This document shows, piece after piece, positions 11,724-23,344 of a stretch of 64,000 nucleotides of DNA. The position numbers and the translations under genes were made by a program. The notes beneath the pieces are model-generated. The model was not told the origin of the DNA and did not search any database. It saw only the letters and a program-made list of their open reading frames with translations. The stretch covers positions 372,001 through 436,000 of the forward strand of contig NC_070570.1 in assembly GCF_026914185.1 (NCBI RefSeq). Reading direction: 5' to 3'. The DNA is from Puccinia triticina. Its lineage: Eukaryota; Basidiomycota; Pucciniomycetes; Pucciniales; Pucciniaceae. Position 1 is the stretch's first letter, and each line of letters opens with the position of its first letter.

Positions 11724-12439
11724 CGAACTTGACACAAGTCCCTCGTACCCAGTTTGGTAGAGGGGCGCGGGAGGCGTGTGCAACCCCACTACCATTGATA
11801 GAGGGACTGGCGCGCAATGTCAGCCTTTTGGCCTGAGAGCAGGAAATCGTTTGGTGTAGAGCACCCTTTTTCCGCACTACACCTCACGAACTCAGAAAAC
11901 CTTGATTTGTTTTTCAACAGATAGGATGGCCTGTGTCATTCCATCATAATAGTCTCTTCAAAATTTTGAATTTTCCATTATAAGTAGTTTATACCTATTT
12001 TTGAAAGTTGCTGATTTTGGTGAATCCTTCACCATCAGAATCAAACCCCATAATATGTAGTAAAAAACCTAAATAAAATTTCCTGTGCCTTTTCTTGTTC
12101 TTTGCTGGCCAAAATGAATTAATAATACATTTGCCATAAAGTGGAATAAGGCAATATTGCACTTTAAAAAAGAGGAGTTTGAATTGATTTTCTTTTGCCA
12201 CTCAAAAATCAGGTTTGCAAGATATGAGAAAGCTACATATCACCAAAACTGTGCGCCAGGACAATGATGGATTCCATCTGCTGGGATAGTCACCCAAGTG
12301 TGTTTCTTTCCTGCAACAATTTCTAAAGAGGTAATTTGAGTGATTTTGAGATGCTGCCAGCCCCGCGGCCTGACTTTGCGCATAAGCCTCTCTACAAGAG
12401 TGTTGTCCCACAACATCTCCAGAGAGGCTGCGTAAGCTC
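11724..12439. mobile_element. MITE-like element, copy 2, 10-bp near-perfect TSD
   Basis: A ~716-bp relative of the element at 9665-10389, in the same orientation, with the ACAAGTCCCTC hairpin at the left and the AAGCCTCTC hairpin at the right. The flanks AACGCATCCG (11714-11723) and AACACATCCG (12440-12449) match at nine of ten positions, the difference being a CpG-to-CpA change as expected for a decayed TSD. The interior has diverged strongly from copy 1. The right flank continues into a short degenerate CACATCTGTG repeat to about 12520. Confidence 0.45.
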
Positions 12440-12924
12440 AACACATCCGTGTGTCAGTCCACAGATCTGTGAGTGAGTCAACACATCTGTGCTTCAATCA
12501 ACACATCTTATGTCAGTCAACGAGGAGTTCTGAGAAAGGGAAGAAGCAATGTGTTTCAACTTCTCTAACCCTTCCAGCAGCAAGGCAAAATAATCAAACC
12601 CACCACTTAGTCAACCCAACATCCAATTGATGCTCAGGAGACAGTACTGCCCCTGACACCCTCCTGATTCAGCCCTCAAGAAAACTTGCCCCCCCCCCCC
12701 TTTCACCTATTCAACAGTTCATTTGACAATTGAGATTCTCCAGCTCTGGCCACTTTCCAAGCTGACAAACGGCACATCTTGGCTCAAATAGTATTTTTTT
12801 ATAATTGATTGAGGAGGAAGGCAGATTATTTATGATGTTGGGCAGCCAAGTAATAGGGCTTTCCAATTATGTAATTTTTTTTGTTGAAATATTTCATGGT
12901 TCCAGAGCTATGACAGAATTGATT

Positions 12925-14095
12925 GGAAAAGGCACCCTGAGTAGTGCCAAAGGCACCATGAATAGTTCCCTGGAATCCTGAATAGTGCCAAAGGCACTAT
13001 AAATAGTGCCAAAGGCACTATGAATAGTGCCAAAGGCACTATGAATAGTGCCAAAGGCACTATGAATAGTGCCAAAGGCACTATGAATAGTGCCAAAGGC
13101 ACTATGAATAGTGCCAAAGGCACTATGAATAGTGCCAAAGGCACTATGAATAGTGCCAAAGGCACTATGAATAGTGCCAAAGGCACTATGAATAGTGCCA
13201 AAGGCACTATGAATAGTGCCAAAGGCACTATGAATAGTGCCAAAGGCACTATGAATAGTGCCAAAGGCACTATGAATAGTGCCAAAGGCACTATGAATAG
13301 TGCCAAAGGCACTATGAATAGTGCCAAAGGCACTATGAATAGTGCCAAAGGCACTATGAATAGTGCCAAAGGCACTATGAATAGTGCCAAAGGCACTATG
13401 AATAGTGCCAAAGGCACTATGAATAGTGCCAAAGGCACTATGAATAGTGCCAAAGGCACTATGAATAGTGCCAAAGGCACTATGAATAGTGCCAAAGGCA
13501 CTATGAATAGTGCCAAAGGCACTATGAATAGTGCCAAAGGCACTATGAATAGTGCCAAAGGCACTATGAATAGTGCCAAAGGCACTATGAATAGTGCCAA
13601 AGGCACTATGAATAGTGCCAAAGGCACTATGAATAGTGCCCAGGCACCCTGAATAGTGCCAAAGGCACTATGAATAGTGCCCAGGCACCCTGAATAGTGC
13701 CAAAGGCACTATGAATAGTGCTCAGGCACCCTGAATAGTGCCTCTGGCACTATGAATAGTGCTCAGGCACCCTGAATAGTGCCTCTGGCACTATGAATAG
13801 TGCTCAGGCACCCTGAATAGTGCCTCTGGCACTATGAATAGTGCCCAGGCACCCTGAATAGTGCCTCTGGCACTATGAATAGTGCCTCTGGCACTATGAA
13901 TAGTGCCCAGGCACCCTGAATAGTGCCTCTGGCACTATGAATAGTGCCCAGGCACCCTGAATAGTGCCTCTGGCACTATGAATAGTGCCCAGGCACCCTG
14001 AATAGTGCCTCTGGCACTATGAATAGTGCCCAGGCACCCTGAATAGTGCCTCTGGCACTATGAATAGTGCCCAGGCACCCTGAATAGTGCCTCTG
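12925..14095 (+). repeat. 21-bp palindromic tandem array grading into 42-bp higher-order units
   Basis: About 30 essentially perfect copies of a 21-bp unit (ATGAATAGTGCCAAAGGCACT) span 12990-13640. Each contains the perfect hairpin AGTGCCAAAGGCACT. From 13640 to 14095 the array becomes a 42-bp unit alternating an AGTGCCTCTGGCACT hairpin with AGTGCCCAGGCACCCT. Both strands stay open for more than 200 codons only because 21 is a multiple of three. The array is cut at 14096 by the LTR of element F. Confidence 0.92.
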
Positions 14096-15036
14096 TGTCA
14101 GCCTGTATGTAACTAACCCTGTCTGAGAGGGTTGTTACTATCAAGATGATGGTGTAAGATGCCAAGGATGGGCCAATGGGTTTGTGGTAAGAACTGTAAA
14201 AGGTTTCACTCTATCAGTAATCTTGACTGAGAGGCTTGCTCAATTAAGGCGCATCCAGATCAACACAGGGTGTTAATAGGCAACCAAGGAATAACTCAAC
14301 TTGGGTTTGTGGTTTTACCTACAGAAAGGTAAGGGTAATCAAGAGTTGGGGGTATTCCTCAATTGAATGATGGGTGAGAATGAAAGCACTGTTTAACTAT
14401 AGTATGGGTTAAACTTTGCTGTAAATATATTCTGAGGGATACACAGTCCTGGGGGGTGTGTTTATATAAAGAGGAAAAGAGCAGGAGGGAACATGAGGCG
14501 CTTGGAGGCACTTCAGAACCAGGGGGGAACTGGAAGCGCTCAAGGGAGACAGATCCTCATGAGGATCAACATTGGAAATGATCAGGGCAGTGTAATGATC
14601 AGTACTGATCCTGGATCAGTAGCTGTGCACACTAGCTGATCATAACCAATCATTGATTCCATTCAGTGCTCTTTGAATTGGATTACATCATGTATTGTTT
14701 ATGTATTTATATCATAACCAATAGGAACTGAGGCGTAACAGGGGATAAATGAGTGATACCTGTCTTGGGGTATTTCACGTGTACAGTAATATTACAATGT
14801 ATTGTAATCTTACTTTTGCACGTAACTTAACTCTCATAACAACAGTACATTATGGTAACTGTATTTAACTATGGTTATCTGTAATGTAATGTATAACAGG
14901 AGTACATTCTTAAGCTTGTATCTAATGATATACATATGTAATAAAAGGTGTAAAAATGAATGTACTATATGTAATGTGAACAATTGCAGGTACTTGGTAT
15001 GTGTAAGGTACTGTGACATGTACTCTGTGGCTGACA
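14096..15036 (-). mobile_element. 3' LTR of element F (TGTCAGCC type)
   Basis: On the minus strand the LTR starts TGTCAGCCACAG and ends CAGGCTGACA, giving 8-bp inverted termini TGTCAGCC/GGCTGACA. It is preceded by the purine-rich tract GGACGGAGGAAG, the expected polypurine tract, just downstream of the integrase stop. A TTTATATAAA box at 14461-14470 is a plausible promoter. The same terminal octamer occurs in the LTRs at 28289-29420 and 50549-51371. The outer flank is the 21-bp array; the partner TSD is not visible because the 5' LTR was not found. Confidence 0.8.
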
Positions 15037-15068
15037 CTTCCTCCGTCCAAAAAAGGCTGATCAAAGAA

Positions 15069-18000
15069 TTAAAGATTTCTTTTATCAGCTCTGTATTTTC
15101 TAAGGACTTTTTCAGAGTCTGGTATTTGGTCAGTAGTGAGCCATTCATCTTCTTTAGAACCACTGTATCTAACTAGATATTGTTTAATGTCCACATTGTT
15201 TTTTCTGATTTTTCTGTGTTGCAAAACCTTCTTTATTTTCACAACTTCTTTCTCCAGTCTTGGAATTACAACTTTAATATTGTCTTTCCTTAAAGGGAAA
15301 TTTTCATTGTCACTAGGCACGTAAAGTTTGATTAAGCTAACAGGAAAAGTAGGATGTTTTCTTTCTAATTCTCCTGTCAGTATGACTTCAACAGCATTCT
15401 TTCCGTGTAAGGCTTTGATAACAAATGGTCCTACAAATGAGTCTCTCAATTTCTTAGGGCCAGTAAGGTTGGTAAAGTTAAATTTAGAAATAAGAACTTC
15501 TTCTCCAACTTTAAACTGGTGAGGTTTATGGGTCTTGTCCCATCTAGTTTTATTGTATTCAAAAGATTTTTTAATACATTCTGCGGCGTAATTAGCTGTC
15601 TTAGTCATCATTTGATGGAAGTCTGCTGCATTAGGATGTATTGTTTCAGATTTAGATAAAACCAAGTCTCTGGGGAACCATGGAATCCATCCTCTTTCCA
15701 ATTCAAAAGGCGTAATATTTGTAGAGCTATGTTTGCTGGAATTGTAGGCAAACTCAAGGGCTGGTAAGAGTGAGCACCAATCATGAGTATAATTATCTTT
15801 TTCCTTAAATTCCAATCCATAGGCACAATATCTTCTGATCATATCTTCAAGAGTTTGAATCATCCTTTCAGCTAATCCATCAGTCTGTGGGTGATAAGCT
15901 GTGGAGAACTTTAATTGTGTACCACATAGATCATAAAGTCCTCTCCAGAATTCTGATGTAAATTTAGGATCCCTGTCTGTAATGATGTATCTTGGGCATC
16001 CTACATCAGCAATTATCTTTTGCCAAAACAACATAGCTATATCAAAAGCTGTATTCTCTTTATGACATGGAAGGAATTTGGTTCTTTTGGAAAATCTGTC
16101 TACTACTACTAGGACTGAATTATAGTTATCTTGTCCTGCAGGTGGTAATCCTGTAACAAAATCCATATTAATTACAGACCATCTTTCAGTAGGTTCTTCA
16201 ATTTCCTGTAATAGTCCATATCTCTTTCCTGTAGCTTTGTTGGCTTTTTGGCACCTTTCACAAGATTCACAGTAGTCTTTGGTTTCATTCTTAAAGTTTG
16301 GCCACCATGCAATGTGCTTTACTCTCTCTGTAGTGCGCTCTACGGAGAAATGCCCAGCAGTGATATTATCATGGCATTCTCTAAGAAATAAATTGATATG
16401 TTCTCTTTGCACCAGTACTACCACACTAGTATGTTTGGTTCTATGGTAAAATAATCCATCAAGAAGGGAAAATCTGTCTTCTTTAAAAGCTGTAGCTCAG
16501 GGTTCTTCTAATGAGTTAATTAAATCCATATTCTTATACTTACTCTGTAGTATTTCTTTGATGGTAGAAGTATTCTTATTGGTATCATAGGATTTTCTGA
16601 TTTCATCCCAGAATTCTTCTTCCATTTCACATACATGTAAACCAAGGATATCATAATTTTCTGAAGGAGCATCATATGCAGGATTCTCTTCATCATTTTC
16701 AAGGGGAAATAAAGCCATGATTTTTGCAGCAACTTCTCCGTCTCATGCTGGGTTCTCTGGTAAATTTTCTAGAGACCATCTGCTAAGACCATCTGCATTT
16801 TTATGGATATTTCCAGCTCTGTGGATAATATTCATGCTTCCTCTCCAGATTTGAATAGCAATTTGCCATCTAAGCATATGTCTATTGGGAGTTTTCATAC
16901 CTAAGAGACTTTTAAGGGCTATACAATCAGTAATGACTTCAAAGTCACATCCATCCAAGTAGTAATACAATTTTTCAAGTGCCCATACTAGACAAAGACA
17001 TTCTAGCTGGCTGGCTCCATATCTTTTTTCACTGTCTTTCAAGGTGCGTGAAATGTAGCATATGACTCCTTCTCTGGGGACTTCAAAATCCTGTATCTGA
17101 TGTAATGCAGCGCCTAAACCTTCCATGCTGGCATCTACATATAATCTGTAAGGTTTATGGGGATCAGCCATGAACAGTATTGGTGCTGATGTAAGTTTTT
17201 CTCTCATTACATTAAAAGCTTCTACTCTAGTACTTGTCATCTTAAATGCAGTGTTGGGACTACTGAGTTGATAAAGTGGGCCACTTATTTTTGCAAAATC
17301 CTTAATATGTTGTCTATAGTAACTTGCAAAACCTAAGAATGACTGTACTTCCTTCAGGTTAGTTGGCATAGGTTTGAGCAAAACAGCTGCTACTTTATTC
17401 ATGTCTATAGCTATACTGAGTCCTGATACAATATGTCCAAGAGCTTTAAGTTCCTGAAATCCAAATTGGCATTTACTCATTGATATTTTCATATTCATTT
17501 GAATTACTCTTTCTAAGACTATGGTCAACTTCTTGAGGTGTTCTTGCCAGTCTTGGCTGAATATGATAATGTCATCAATGTAAATTATAAGCCATCCCTC
17601 ACGTAACTCTCTGTGGAATTCAGTATCCATCATTCTCTGGAAGTGAGATGGTGCATTTTTAATACCAAAGGGCATTCTGAGATATTCATAAATACCCATA
17701 TGTAATATAATGCGCAACAAATGTCTACTGTCTTAATGAATTACATTTTGGTGGAATCCTTTTAGTACATCCATACAGGTAATAAATTTTGCATTCTTGA
17801 GTTGCGTGATTGCTTCACTAATCTTGGGCATAGGATATCTATCAGGAATAGTGTAGGTATTGAGGGCTCTAAAATCACCAACCATCCTGGACTTATCATT
17901 ATGCCACGCAATGATTACAGGTGTTGTAACTTCCACATTCTCATTTGCGCCAACCTTGCGCAGAACTTTCATTCTAACTAATTCATTTACATGTTGTTGC

Positions 18001-18630
18001 AAGGCTTCTCTGCTTCTAGGGGACGCTGGGTAGGAGGCTTTTCTCAAAGCTGGTGGATAAGGTCTGGAAGTATTAAGATTGATTCTTACTTCATGTCCTT
18101 TAATACATCCAAAGGGTTCATCAACTGTAGCAAAGGCCAATTTATGTTTATGCAGTAATGAAACTAATTTGTCTGTTTGTTCTGGTGTCAGATCTGGTGA
18201 AATTCTGGCGTCAGATATGGTGTTAGAGAATTTTGAGGCTTCCACAGCATTACATTCTAGTTGCTCTAATGTAAATTTTTCCGTAATTCCTAGTTCAAAT
18301 TTAGTCAAGAGATCTCCATTAATGGTAAAGTATCTGCCATTACTGTTAATGACGTCAATACCATAATTAATAATGTAATCATTACCAAGGATAATGTATT
18401 TCATCTTGGAATCTGCCATTACTACTAGCTCTGTAATTTGTACACTAGATCTTGTGTGAGGGAAAATAATATCTAGAGTAATGATACCTAGTGGGGACAA
18501 TTTGCTATTGCAGCTGTAGAAGTTCTCCTTCTTGACTGGGGATAGCTTGGTCTTCCAGTCAGACATAATAGTGTCTATTAATTTGGGCCTAATTATTGAA
18601 CAGAATGCTCCGCCATCGATGAGACATTTA
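15069..18630 (-). pseudogene. Pol polyprotein of element F (PR-RT-RH-IN-chromodomain), nonsense-broken
   Basis: The protease begins in the minus-1 frame relative to gag with CLIDGGAFCS (about 18600-18620), so the active site is D-G-G. RT follows, with YIDD intact (LIIYIDDIIIFS near 17580). RNase H, a zinc-binding HHCC integrase head (HFSVERTTERVKH...CESCERC) and a DDE core (MDFVTG, TDRDPKF, AERMIQ) are all present. The C-terminus, near QYLVRYSGSKEDEWLTTDQI, looks like a chromodomain, known in this clade to steer integration to marked chromatin. Stops occur near 17734, 16743 and 16497. All can be read as single C-to-T changes. Parts are otherwise collinear. Confidence 0.9.
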
Positions 18631-20506
18631 GTTTATACTTGTTACATAGTATATTAGAAGTGTTGGTTCCTGCTGTAGTGTGCATATTACCTACTTGGTC
18701 AGGTTTAACTACTGGTAACTTCCTAATATGATGTGGGGCTGTATCCTCTGGGATCTTGGAAATATTAGATATAAGCCTGTCTGCTTTACATGTAATGGCG
18801 TGATTTGAATTGCTTGCTGATTCATCATCTGAGTCATCAGAATCACTAGGAAGGGATTCTCCTGAGGAAATGCTAATGGTGTCACATGGCAATTGGTTAT
18901 CTTCACTCTGAATCACTGATATCTTCTTGCTGATCTTCTTGGGACATTTGGTAGACTTATGCCCAGTCTTACCACATTCATAGCATGTAATTTCTTTAGG
19001 AGCTGCTGGTTCTTTGGTCTCAGGTTTCTTATACTTGTAATTGTCTCTTCTGTTTGTTTTGCTTCTAGCTTTGTCTTTTTTACAAACATTCACTATACTT
19101 TCAAGTTTGTTAATGAATTCTGAAGTGTCATCATTAGTTCTGATAGCTAGGCGCATTTTGTACTCAGTTTTGGGGTCAAGTTGAGACAGTAATTTATCAT
19201 TGATAGATTGGTTATCCAAGTGTCTTTCCACAGCTTGTATCCTGTTAACTTGGCTGGTAACCCATTCAGAAGGTTCAGTCTCACCATACACGTCAAATTT
19301 AGATCTTCTAAAGGCATCTCTGACTTTTCTTTTCCATTCAGGGGAGCTATACTTCTTAATGATTTCTGCTTTCCAGAAAGCCCAATCTTTTGGTCCTTGA
19401 GCTTCTTTCTTTCTATTGTTGTACCATATGTTTGCTGGTCCTGTAAATAATGAATTAAGTTTGGAACAAATGATTTGATCAGGTGCATTTGTATCATCCT
19501 GTAAGCTGTCAATCCATTCTATAAATTTGTAATGGTCATATTCTTCTTTGCCAGAGAATGTGGCCCATTCACTCATTTTGGGTAAATTGGCTAATACTAA
19601 TTTATTAATGGCTTTGTCCTCTTCATTTGTTGGAAAATTACGTGGAGTAGAATATGTTGTTCTTCTGTTGGGAGCTGGTAGTGGAATGTCTACATCACTA
19701 TCATCTGAATCTGAATTTTCTCCTTTGTGATGAGGTGGAGTATCTTTATTCACGCTCTCTTTCACCGGGGAATTAGGTGATGAGTGTCCAATATTGTTAA
19801 TAGAATTTATTACTTGTAAAATTATAGTTTCCAATTTATCTTGTTTTGATGCTGTATCCGTGGTTTGTTTCTCAAACCTGTTTACTACATCTTCAAATGT
19901 GGTAAATTGTGATGTAATTTTATCTTTAGTATCATTCTGCAGGGTTCTGAAGCGTGATTCCAACAAATTCAATTTTTGTAATATTTCTTGTTTGGTATTT
20001 TCTTGATCTTCAACCAGTTCTTCAGTTCTAGCCAGGGATCTAGTAACTTGGGTACTCAATATCTCAAGAGCAGAGGGCACTGCATCAAGCTTCTTATCCA
20101 TACTGTCCAATTTATTCAAGATGACAGTGAAGGCATCATCTTCTGAATTTACCTGCTCATCTACACGCTGTGTAACTTTGTGGCACAATTTCTTAAGATC
20201 TGAAGATAATTCTTTGTTACTTTGCGTAATTCTCTCTACAACAAAGTAATTAAGAGTTTCTGTGTACATATGTAAAGCAGTTCTGAAGGGAGTATCTGGA
20301 TTGTTAACAAAATTTGGAATATCAGGGACATTTGATGCGTGTTCAGAACCAGAGTTACTATTACTACTAAAGAAATGGGAGCTATTTAAGGATCTAGGTC
20401 CATCTGACGCTCCTGGCGGGCTATTTTGCCTTGCTCCAGATGTTGATAAGTGCCTTGGAGGGATCTGCCCAGGCGTATCATTTCTTCGTAAATTTGACTG
20501 CGCCAT
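18593..20506 (-). CDS. Gag of chromovirus element F
   Basis: A 637-residue frame, intact from its methionine to the stop. The N-terminal third is rich in S/N/P. Residues ~60-260 are polar with heptad-like spacing, consistent with coiled coil. The retrotransposon gag core follows (WATFSGKEEYDHYKFIEWID), then a CCHC knuckle CYECGKTGHKSTKC near residue 505 and an acidic serine-rich tail (DSDDSDDES). The product would form the virus-like particle. The upstream frame continues in phase to about 20710 with one TAG, so the true N-terminus may lie further upstream, possibly behind an intron whose acceptor (GTGTACAG) is at 20711. The end overlaps the protease frame by ~35 nt. Confidence 0.85.
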   Translation of the reverse strand: MAQSNLRRNDTPGQIPPRHLSTSGARQNSPPGASDGPRSLNSSHFFSSNSNSGSEHASNVPDIPNFVNNPDTPFRTALHMYTETLNYFVVERITQSNKELSSDLKKLCHKVTQRVDEQVNSEDDAFTVILNKLDSMDKKLDAVPSALEILSTQVTRSLARTEELVEDQENTKQEILQKLNLLESRFRTLQNDTKDKITSQFTTFEDVVNRFEKQTTDTASKQDKLETIILQVINSINNIGHSSPNSPVKESVNKDTPPHHKGENSDSDDSDVDIPLPAPNRRTTYSTPRNFPTNEEDKAINKLVLANLPKMSEWATFSGKEEYDHYKFIEWIDSLQDDTNAPDQIICSKLNSLFTGPANIWYNNRKKEAQGPKDWAFWKAEIIKKYSSPEWKRKVRDAFRRSKFDVYGETEPSEWVTSQVNRIQAVERHLDNQSINDKLLSQLDPKTEYKMRLAIRTNDDTSEFINKLESIVNVCKKDKARSKTNRRDNYKYKKPETKEPAAPKEITCYECGKTGHKSTKCPKKISKKISVIQSEDNQLPCDTISISSGESLPSDSDDSDDESASNSNHAITCKADRLISNISKIPEDTAPHHIRKLPVVKPDQVGNMHTTAGTNTSNILCNKYKLNVSSMAEHSVQ

Positions 20507-20743
20507 TGTTGATTGGGCCCAGTATTCCGCGGGTGTCTGGAATTCACATTTCTCCCCCTGCGTGATTGGGGTCTTGAAGCTGGTCTACGGCGCTGGGGGC
20601 TTCTTAATGGAGAGTGGTTTCGTCTGCGGGACGGCTGGTGGATTAGGAGAGAGTCTGAGCTGCTCCAAGGGATTGAAGTTCTGGGGTGAGGGTGTCAACG
20701 TTGGTGGACACTGTACACAATCAAAAACACAAAAATATTAGTA

Positions 20744-21169
20744 TTAAAAAATACAAATCTGACGGGAAAAGGGTAAGGAAAAAGATGTACTTTTCAGATT
20801 TGGGATTTTCTGAGTACTTTTAAAGTTATAGTGATTTTCCCGGAAAATCAGTGAACGAAATTTTTCCTGTTGATGGAAAGGTTTGAATTTTGGTTGGATG
20901 AAAGCTAAGGAGGTGGCGCAGAAGTTTATCAACTTGGTTTGTTGATTGCTCAAACGGCGTGGAGTGGAGGTCCTTTTAAACTCTTGGAACAGCGGTTCTA
21001 CAAGAGGGGGGGAAGTAATGATGCGCTTGTACAGCGCTTTTGGGATCTGTAGGCTAGGTATATTACTTCTAGTCTTATCCGCTAGGCTCGCGCGGTTCGA
21101 TCGGCGGTCTAAGATCGTCTGTAGCTGCTCTAGATCAGGAGCTACAGGTGTTACAGTGATCCTGCTCAA
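20744..21169 (-). CDS. Unrecognised 141-codon frame upstream of gag
   Basis: An open frame on the same strand as element F, starting MSRITVTPVAPDLEQLQ. I do not recognise a domain. It could be an upstream exon of gag: a TACTAAT branch-site-like motif and an acceptor (GTGTACAG) lie between it and gag. However, the only good donor I see (AAAA/GTACAT) is in the wrong phase, so this is unproven. It may equally be chance coding in leader or flanking DNA. Confidence 0.25.
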   Translation of the reverse strand: MSRITVTPVAPDLEQLQTILDRRSNRASLADKTRSNIPSLQIPKALYKRIITSPPLVEPLFQEFKRTSTPRRLSNQQTKLINFCATSLAFIQPKFKPFHQQEKFRSLIFRENHYNFKSTQKIPNLKSTSFSLPFSRQICIF

Positions 21170-21388
21170 GGGTTGCGGCTCGAGGAGGGTATGTACGGTA
21201 GGTATGCGCCTGTATGCGCTCTCTAATTGAGTTGGGTGGAGTGCGTCTAGCGTTTAAATCCCTGTAGATCCTTGCAGATCCGGGGTAATACAGTAGTACA
21301 GTGTAATTGAACTGTGATTGAGTTATGTAGATCCTGTATACACAGGATGCGCACGGTGTATGTAGTACCACTTAGTCCTGCAATGACT

Positions 21389-22445
21389 CTGGAAACCCCC
21401 TATAAATGGGGGTAATGAAAATGTATGAATTTTTTGGAAAAACCCAAAAATGGTATGCATGAAAAGTGTATGAATGGCCTTTTTTTGGGTTAAACGTACG
21501 CATCTCAAATGTATGTTAAACATCCAGCGGATAAGAGGGTAGTAATTAGAAATGTATGTTAGTCCACAGGAAAAGCTCCTCTTTCCCCCCCCCCCCCCCC
21601 CCGTTGGCAGCAACCCCCCCCCCCCCCTCAACAGCAACCCCCCCCCCCCCCTCAACAGCAACCCCCCCCCCCCCCCCCCTCAACAGCAACCCCCCCCCCC
21701 CCCCCCCTCAACAGCAACCCCCCCCCCCCCCCCCCCTCAACAGCAACCCCCCCCCCCCCCCCTCAACAGCAACCCCCCCCCCCCCCCCCTCAACAGAGAC
21801 CCCCCCCCCCTGTACCCTTCTGGTCTCCTTTGTCATGTACATGTACCCCTTGGAGCCCCTTGGACCCCCTTGATATGCACCTGGGTTTTCTGTTTTGCCC
21901 AAATTGGACTATTGCATGCATAGATAGCTATCTCTGACATCATGCACGAGCACCAGGAAAATCAAATAGTCAGTTGATGGCAAGTGACATCACACGGGCT
22001 CAATATTACTGATGTTGAGGGCAATTGTGTATCTTTCCCCCAACAATTGCAGCCAATTCTTCTTGCAATGTCTCAAGCCCCATTCTTAGATTAGTGGGAA
22101 GAAGAGTTCTTGCATGTCAAAGCCCTTTCAAAGAAGAATAAAAATTGAAGTTCCAGTTGGTTGTAGTTAGTAAAACTTACAGTAATTCAATAAATTTTGA
22201 TTTTGTTGTTTTCCTTTGTGTATTTACCCATACTGGTGCCCCTGAAGCTCGCAGAAATGTCTAGCTGCAAGGAAAGCAGGCTTGGTGCCCCCCACGGGAA
22301 AAAAAATGGTATGCATTAAAAATGTATGAAAAACTGGAAATCCCCTGAGCGCAGGCATGAAACGTGTATGAATGGGGTAAAAAAATGTATGAATTTTGGC
22401 GAAATTCCGGATTTTACATTACCCCCATTTATAGGGGGTTTCCAG
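21389..22445. mobile_element. Foldback or MITE-like element with 29-bp terminal inverted repeats
   Basis: CTGGAAACCCCCTATAAATG at 21389 begins a 29-bp sequence repeated exactly as its reverse complement at 22417-22445. Each arm is itself a hairpin (ACCCCC-TATAAAT-GGGGGT). Just inside, ATGTATGAATTTT-type motifs recur in direct orientation at both ends. There is no convincing TSD: the flanks are TGACT and GGTCC. The interior has no coding domain and contains the poly-C array. It is likely a non-autonomous DNA element or a foldback structure. Confidence 0.55.
21586..21812 (+). repeat. Poly-C minisatellite
   Basis: About eight runs of 10-18 cytosines separated by TCAACAGCAA or a close variant. 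The proline-rich frames it opens are an artefact of the C runs. Run lengths are prone to sequencing and assembly error and should not be taken literally. The opposite strand is G-rich and could form quadruplexes. Confidence 0.85.
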
Positions 22446-23344
22446 GGTCCTGTCCCGCGACCTGATGCGCTTTCAAGTGGGAATGCAGTACAAATGCTTT
22501 CCTGCCATAGGAATGGTAGAGTTTGGAGTCTCACGAGAAAAAACCTAGTAGTGTAAATCAACCCTTGCGGTTCGATTGGTCTACTCAGAATTTTCGCATC
22601 TCTTCTCCTTTTGGGGGGAACAAGCGTTCCGGTGTGTTTTCCGCAGAGAAAATGAATGAAATTCACTAGAATTTCAATGTGTAGAGTCAACCAAGTGTGT
22701 ATGATTCAATTTCTATGGGTTTTTGGCGAAAGAGAGACAATTTTTCCAGTACAAAAATAGAGAGATAGTCAACAAATAGGATGATTTTTTATGGATTTTT
22801 CCGGTTTTATAGAAGGAAACAGGGTGAAGAGTCTAGGAAATGATGAGAAAATAAGGGAGAATCTAAGACACAATCACGGGAAATCTAGTTAATGATTTGA
22901 CTTCTCTTTCTGCGCGTAAGTTGCGGAGGAGGGCCGTCAGAAGTGAAGGGGGGAAGCGTGGAGTAGGAGGTATGTTCTGTATGAGAGCAGTATTCCTCGT
23001 CAAAGGGAGGATATCCAAATGGAAAAGCTGTAAGTTGTGTTTTTCTAACAAGTTTAGTTTGTTCTTCTTCCACAAATTCTGATTCTTCAGTAGTATCAAT
23101 AAGTGTACCGTCAGGATGATAGATACAAGTTATCTAAAGAGTACTGTAAGTTATCCAGGTACAGGTGTAGAATTGGTCCTCTCCAATCAGTGTACACTAC
23201 AAACATTTATTATTTTGCCCAAAAAAATAATAAAAGTCAACATGAAAAAAATAAAACCAAAATTTCACTCAGGGGAACAAACTGAGCATGCTGAGCCAAA
23301 AAAATAAAATGTCCCAAACTGAGCAAAAAACATTGGACAATGTT
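22446..23344. other. No gene seen
   Basis: AT-rich DNA with several chance frames of 60-125 codons and no recognisable domain. No LTR ends or tandem repeats are evident. Confidence 0.4.

Larger units (their letters stand above)
14096..20712 (-). mobile_element. Ty3/Gypsy chromovirus, element F
   Basis: A minus-strand Ty3/Gypsy element with gag, protease, RT, RNase H, integrase and a C-terminal chromodomain-like segment, followed by a 941-bp 3' LTR that ends inside the 21-bp array. Order and motifs are those of chromoviruses. I could not find the 5' LTR or a primer-binding site between gag and 21370, so the element seems 5' truncated or rearranged. Coding damage is light: the pol frame is broken mainly by three nonsense codons, two readable as CGA to TGA and one as CAA to TAA. 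It is otherwise the best preserved Ty3 copy outside element C. Confidence 0.88.

Noticed and set aside
10394..11732. Several 80-150 codon frames on both strands
   Set aside because: No recognisable domains, mutually overlapping, GC-rich; treated as chance frames.
12908..13652. Hydrophobic and polar repeat proteins on opposite strands of the 21-bp array
   Set aside because: Both strands are open for the same arithmetic reason and each unit is a palindrome; this is satellite DNA.
18593..18630. Minus-1 frameshift signal between gag and protease of element F
   Set aside because: The frames overlap and are minus-1 related, but I see no canonical slippery heptamer or strong stem; a mutation or other recoding is equally possible.
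21552..21923. Proline-rich proteins
   Set aside because: They are translations of poly-C runs whose lengths are unreliable.
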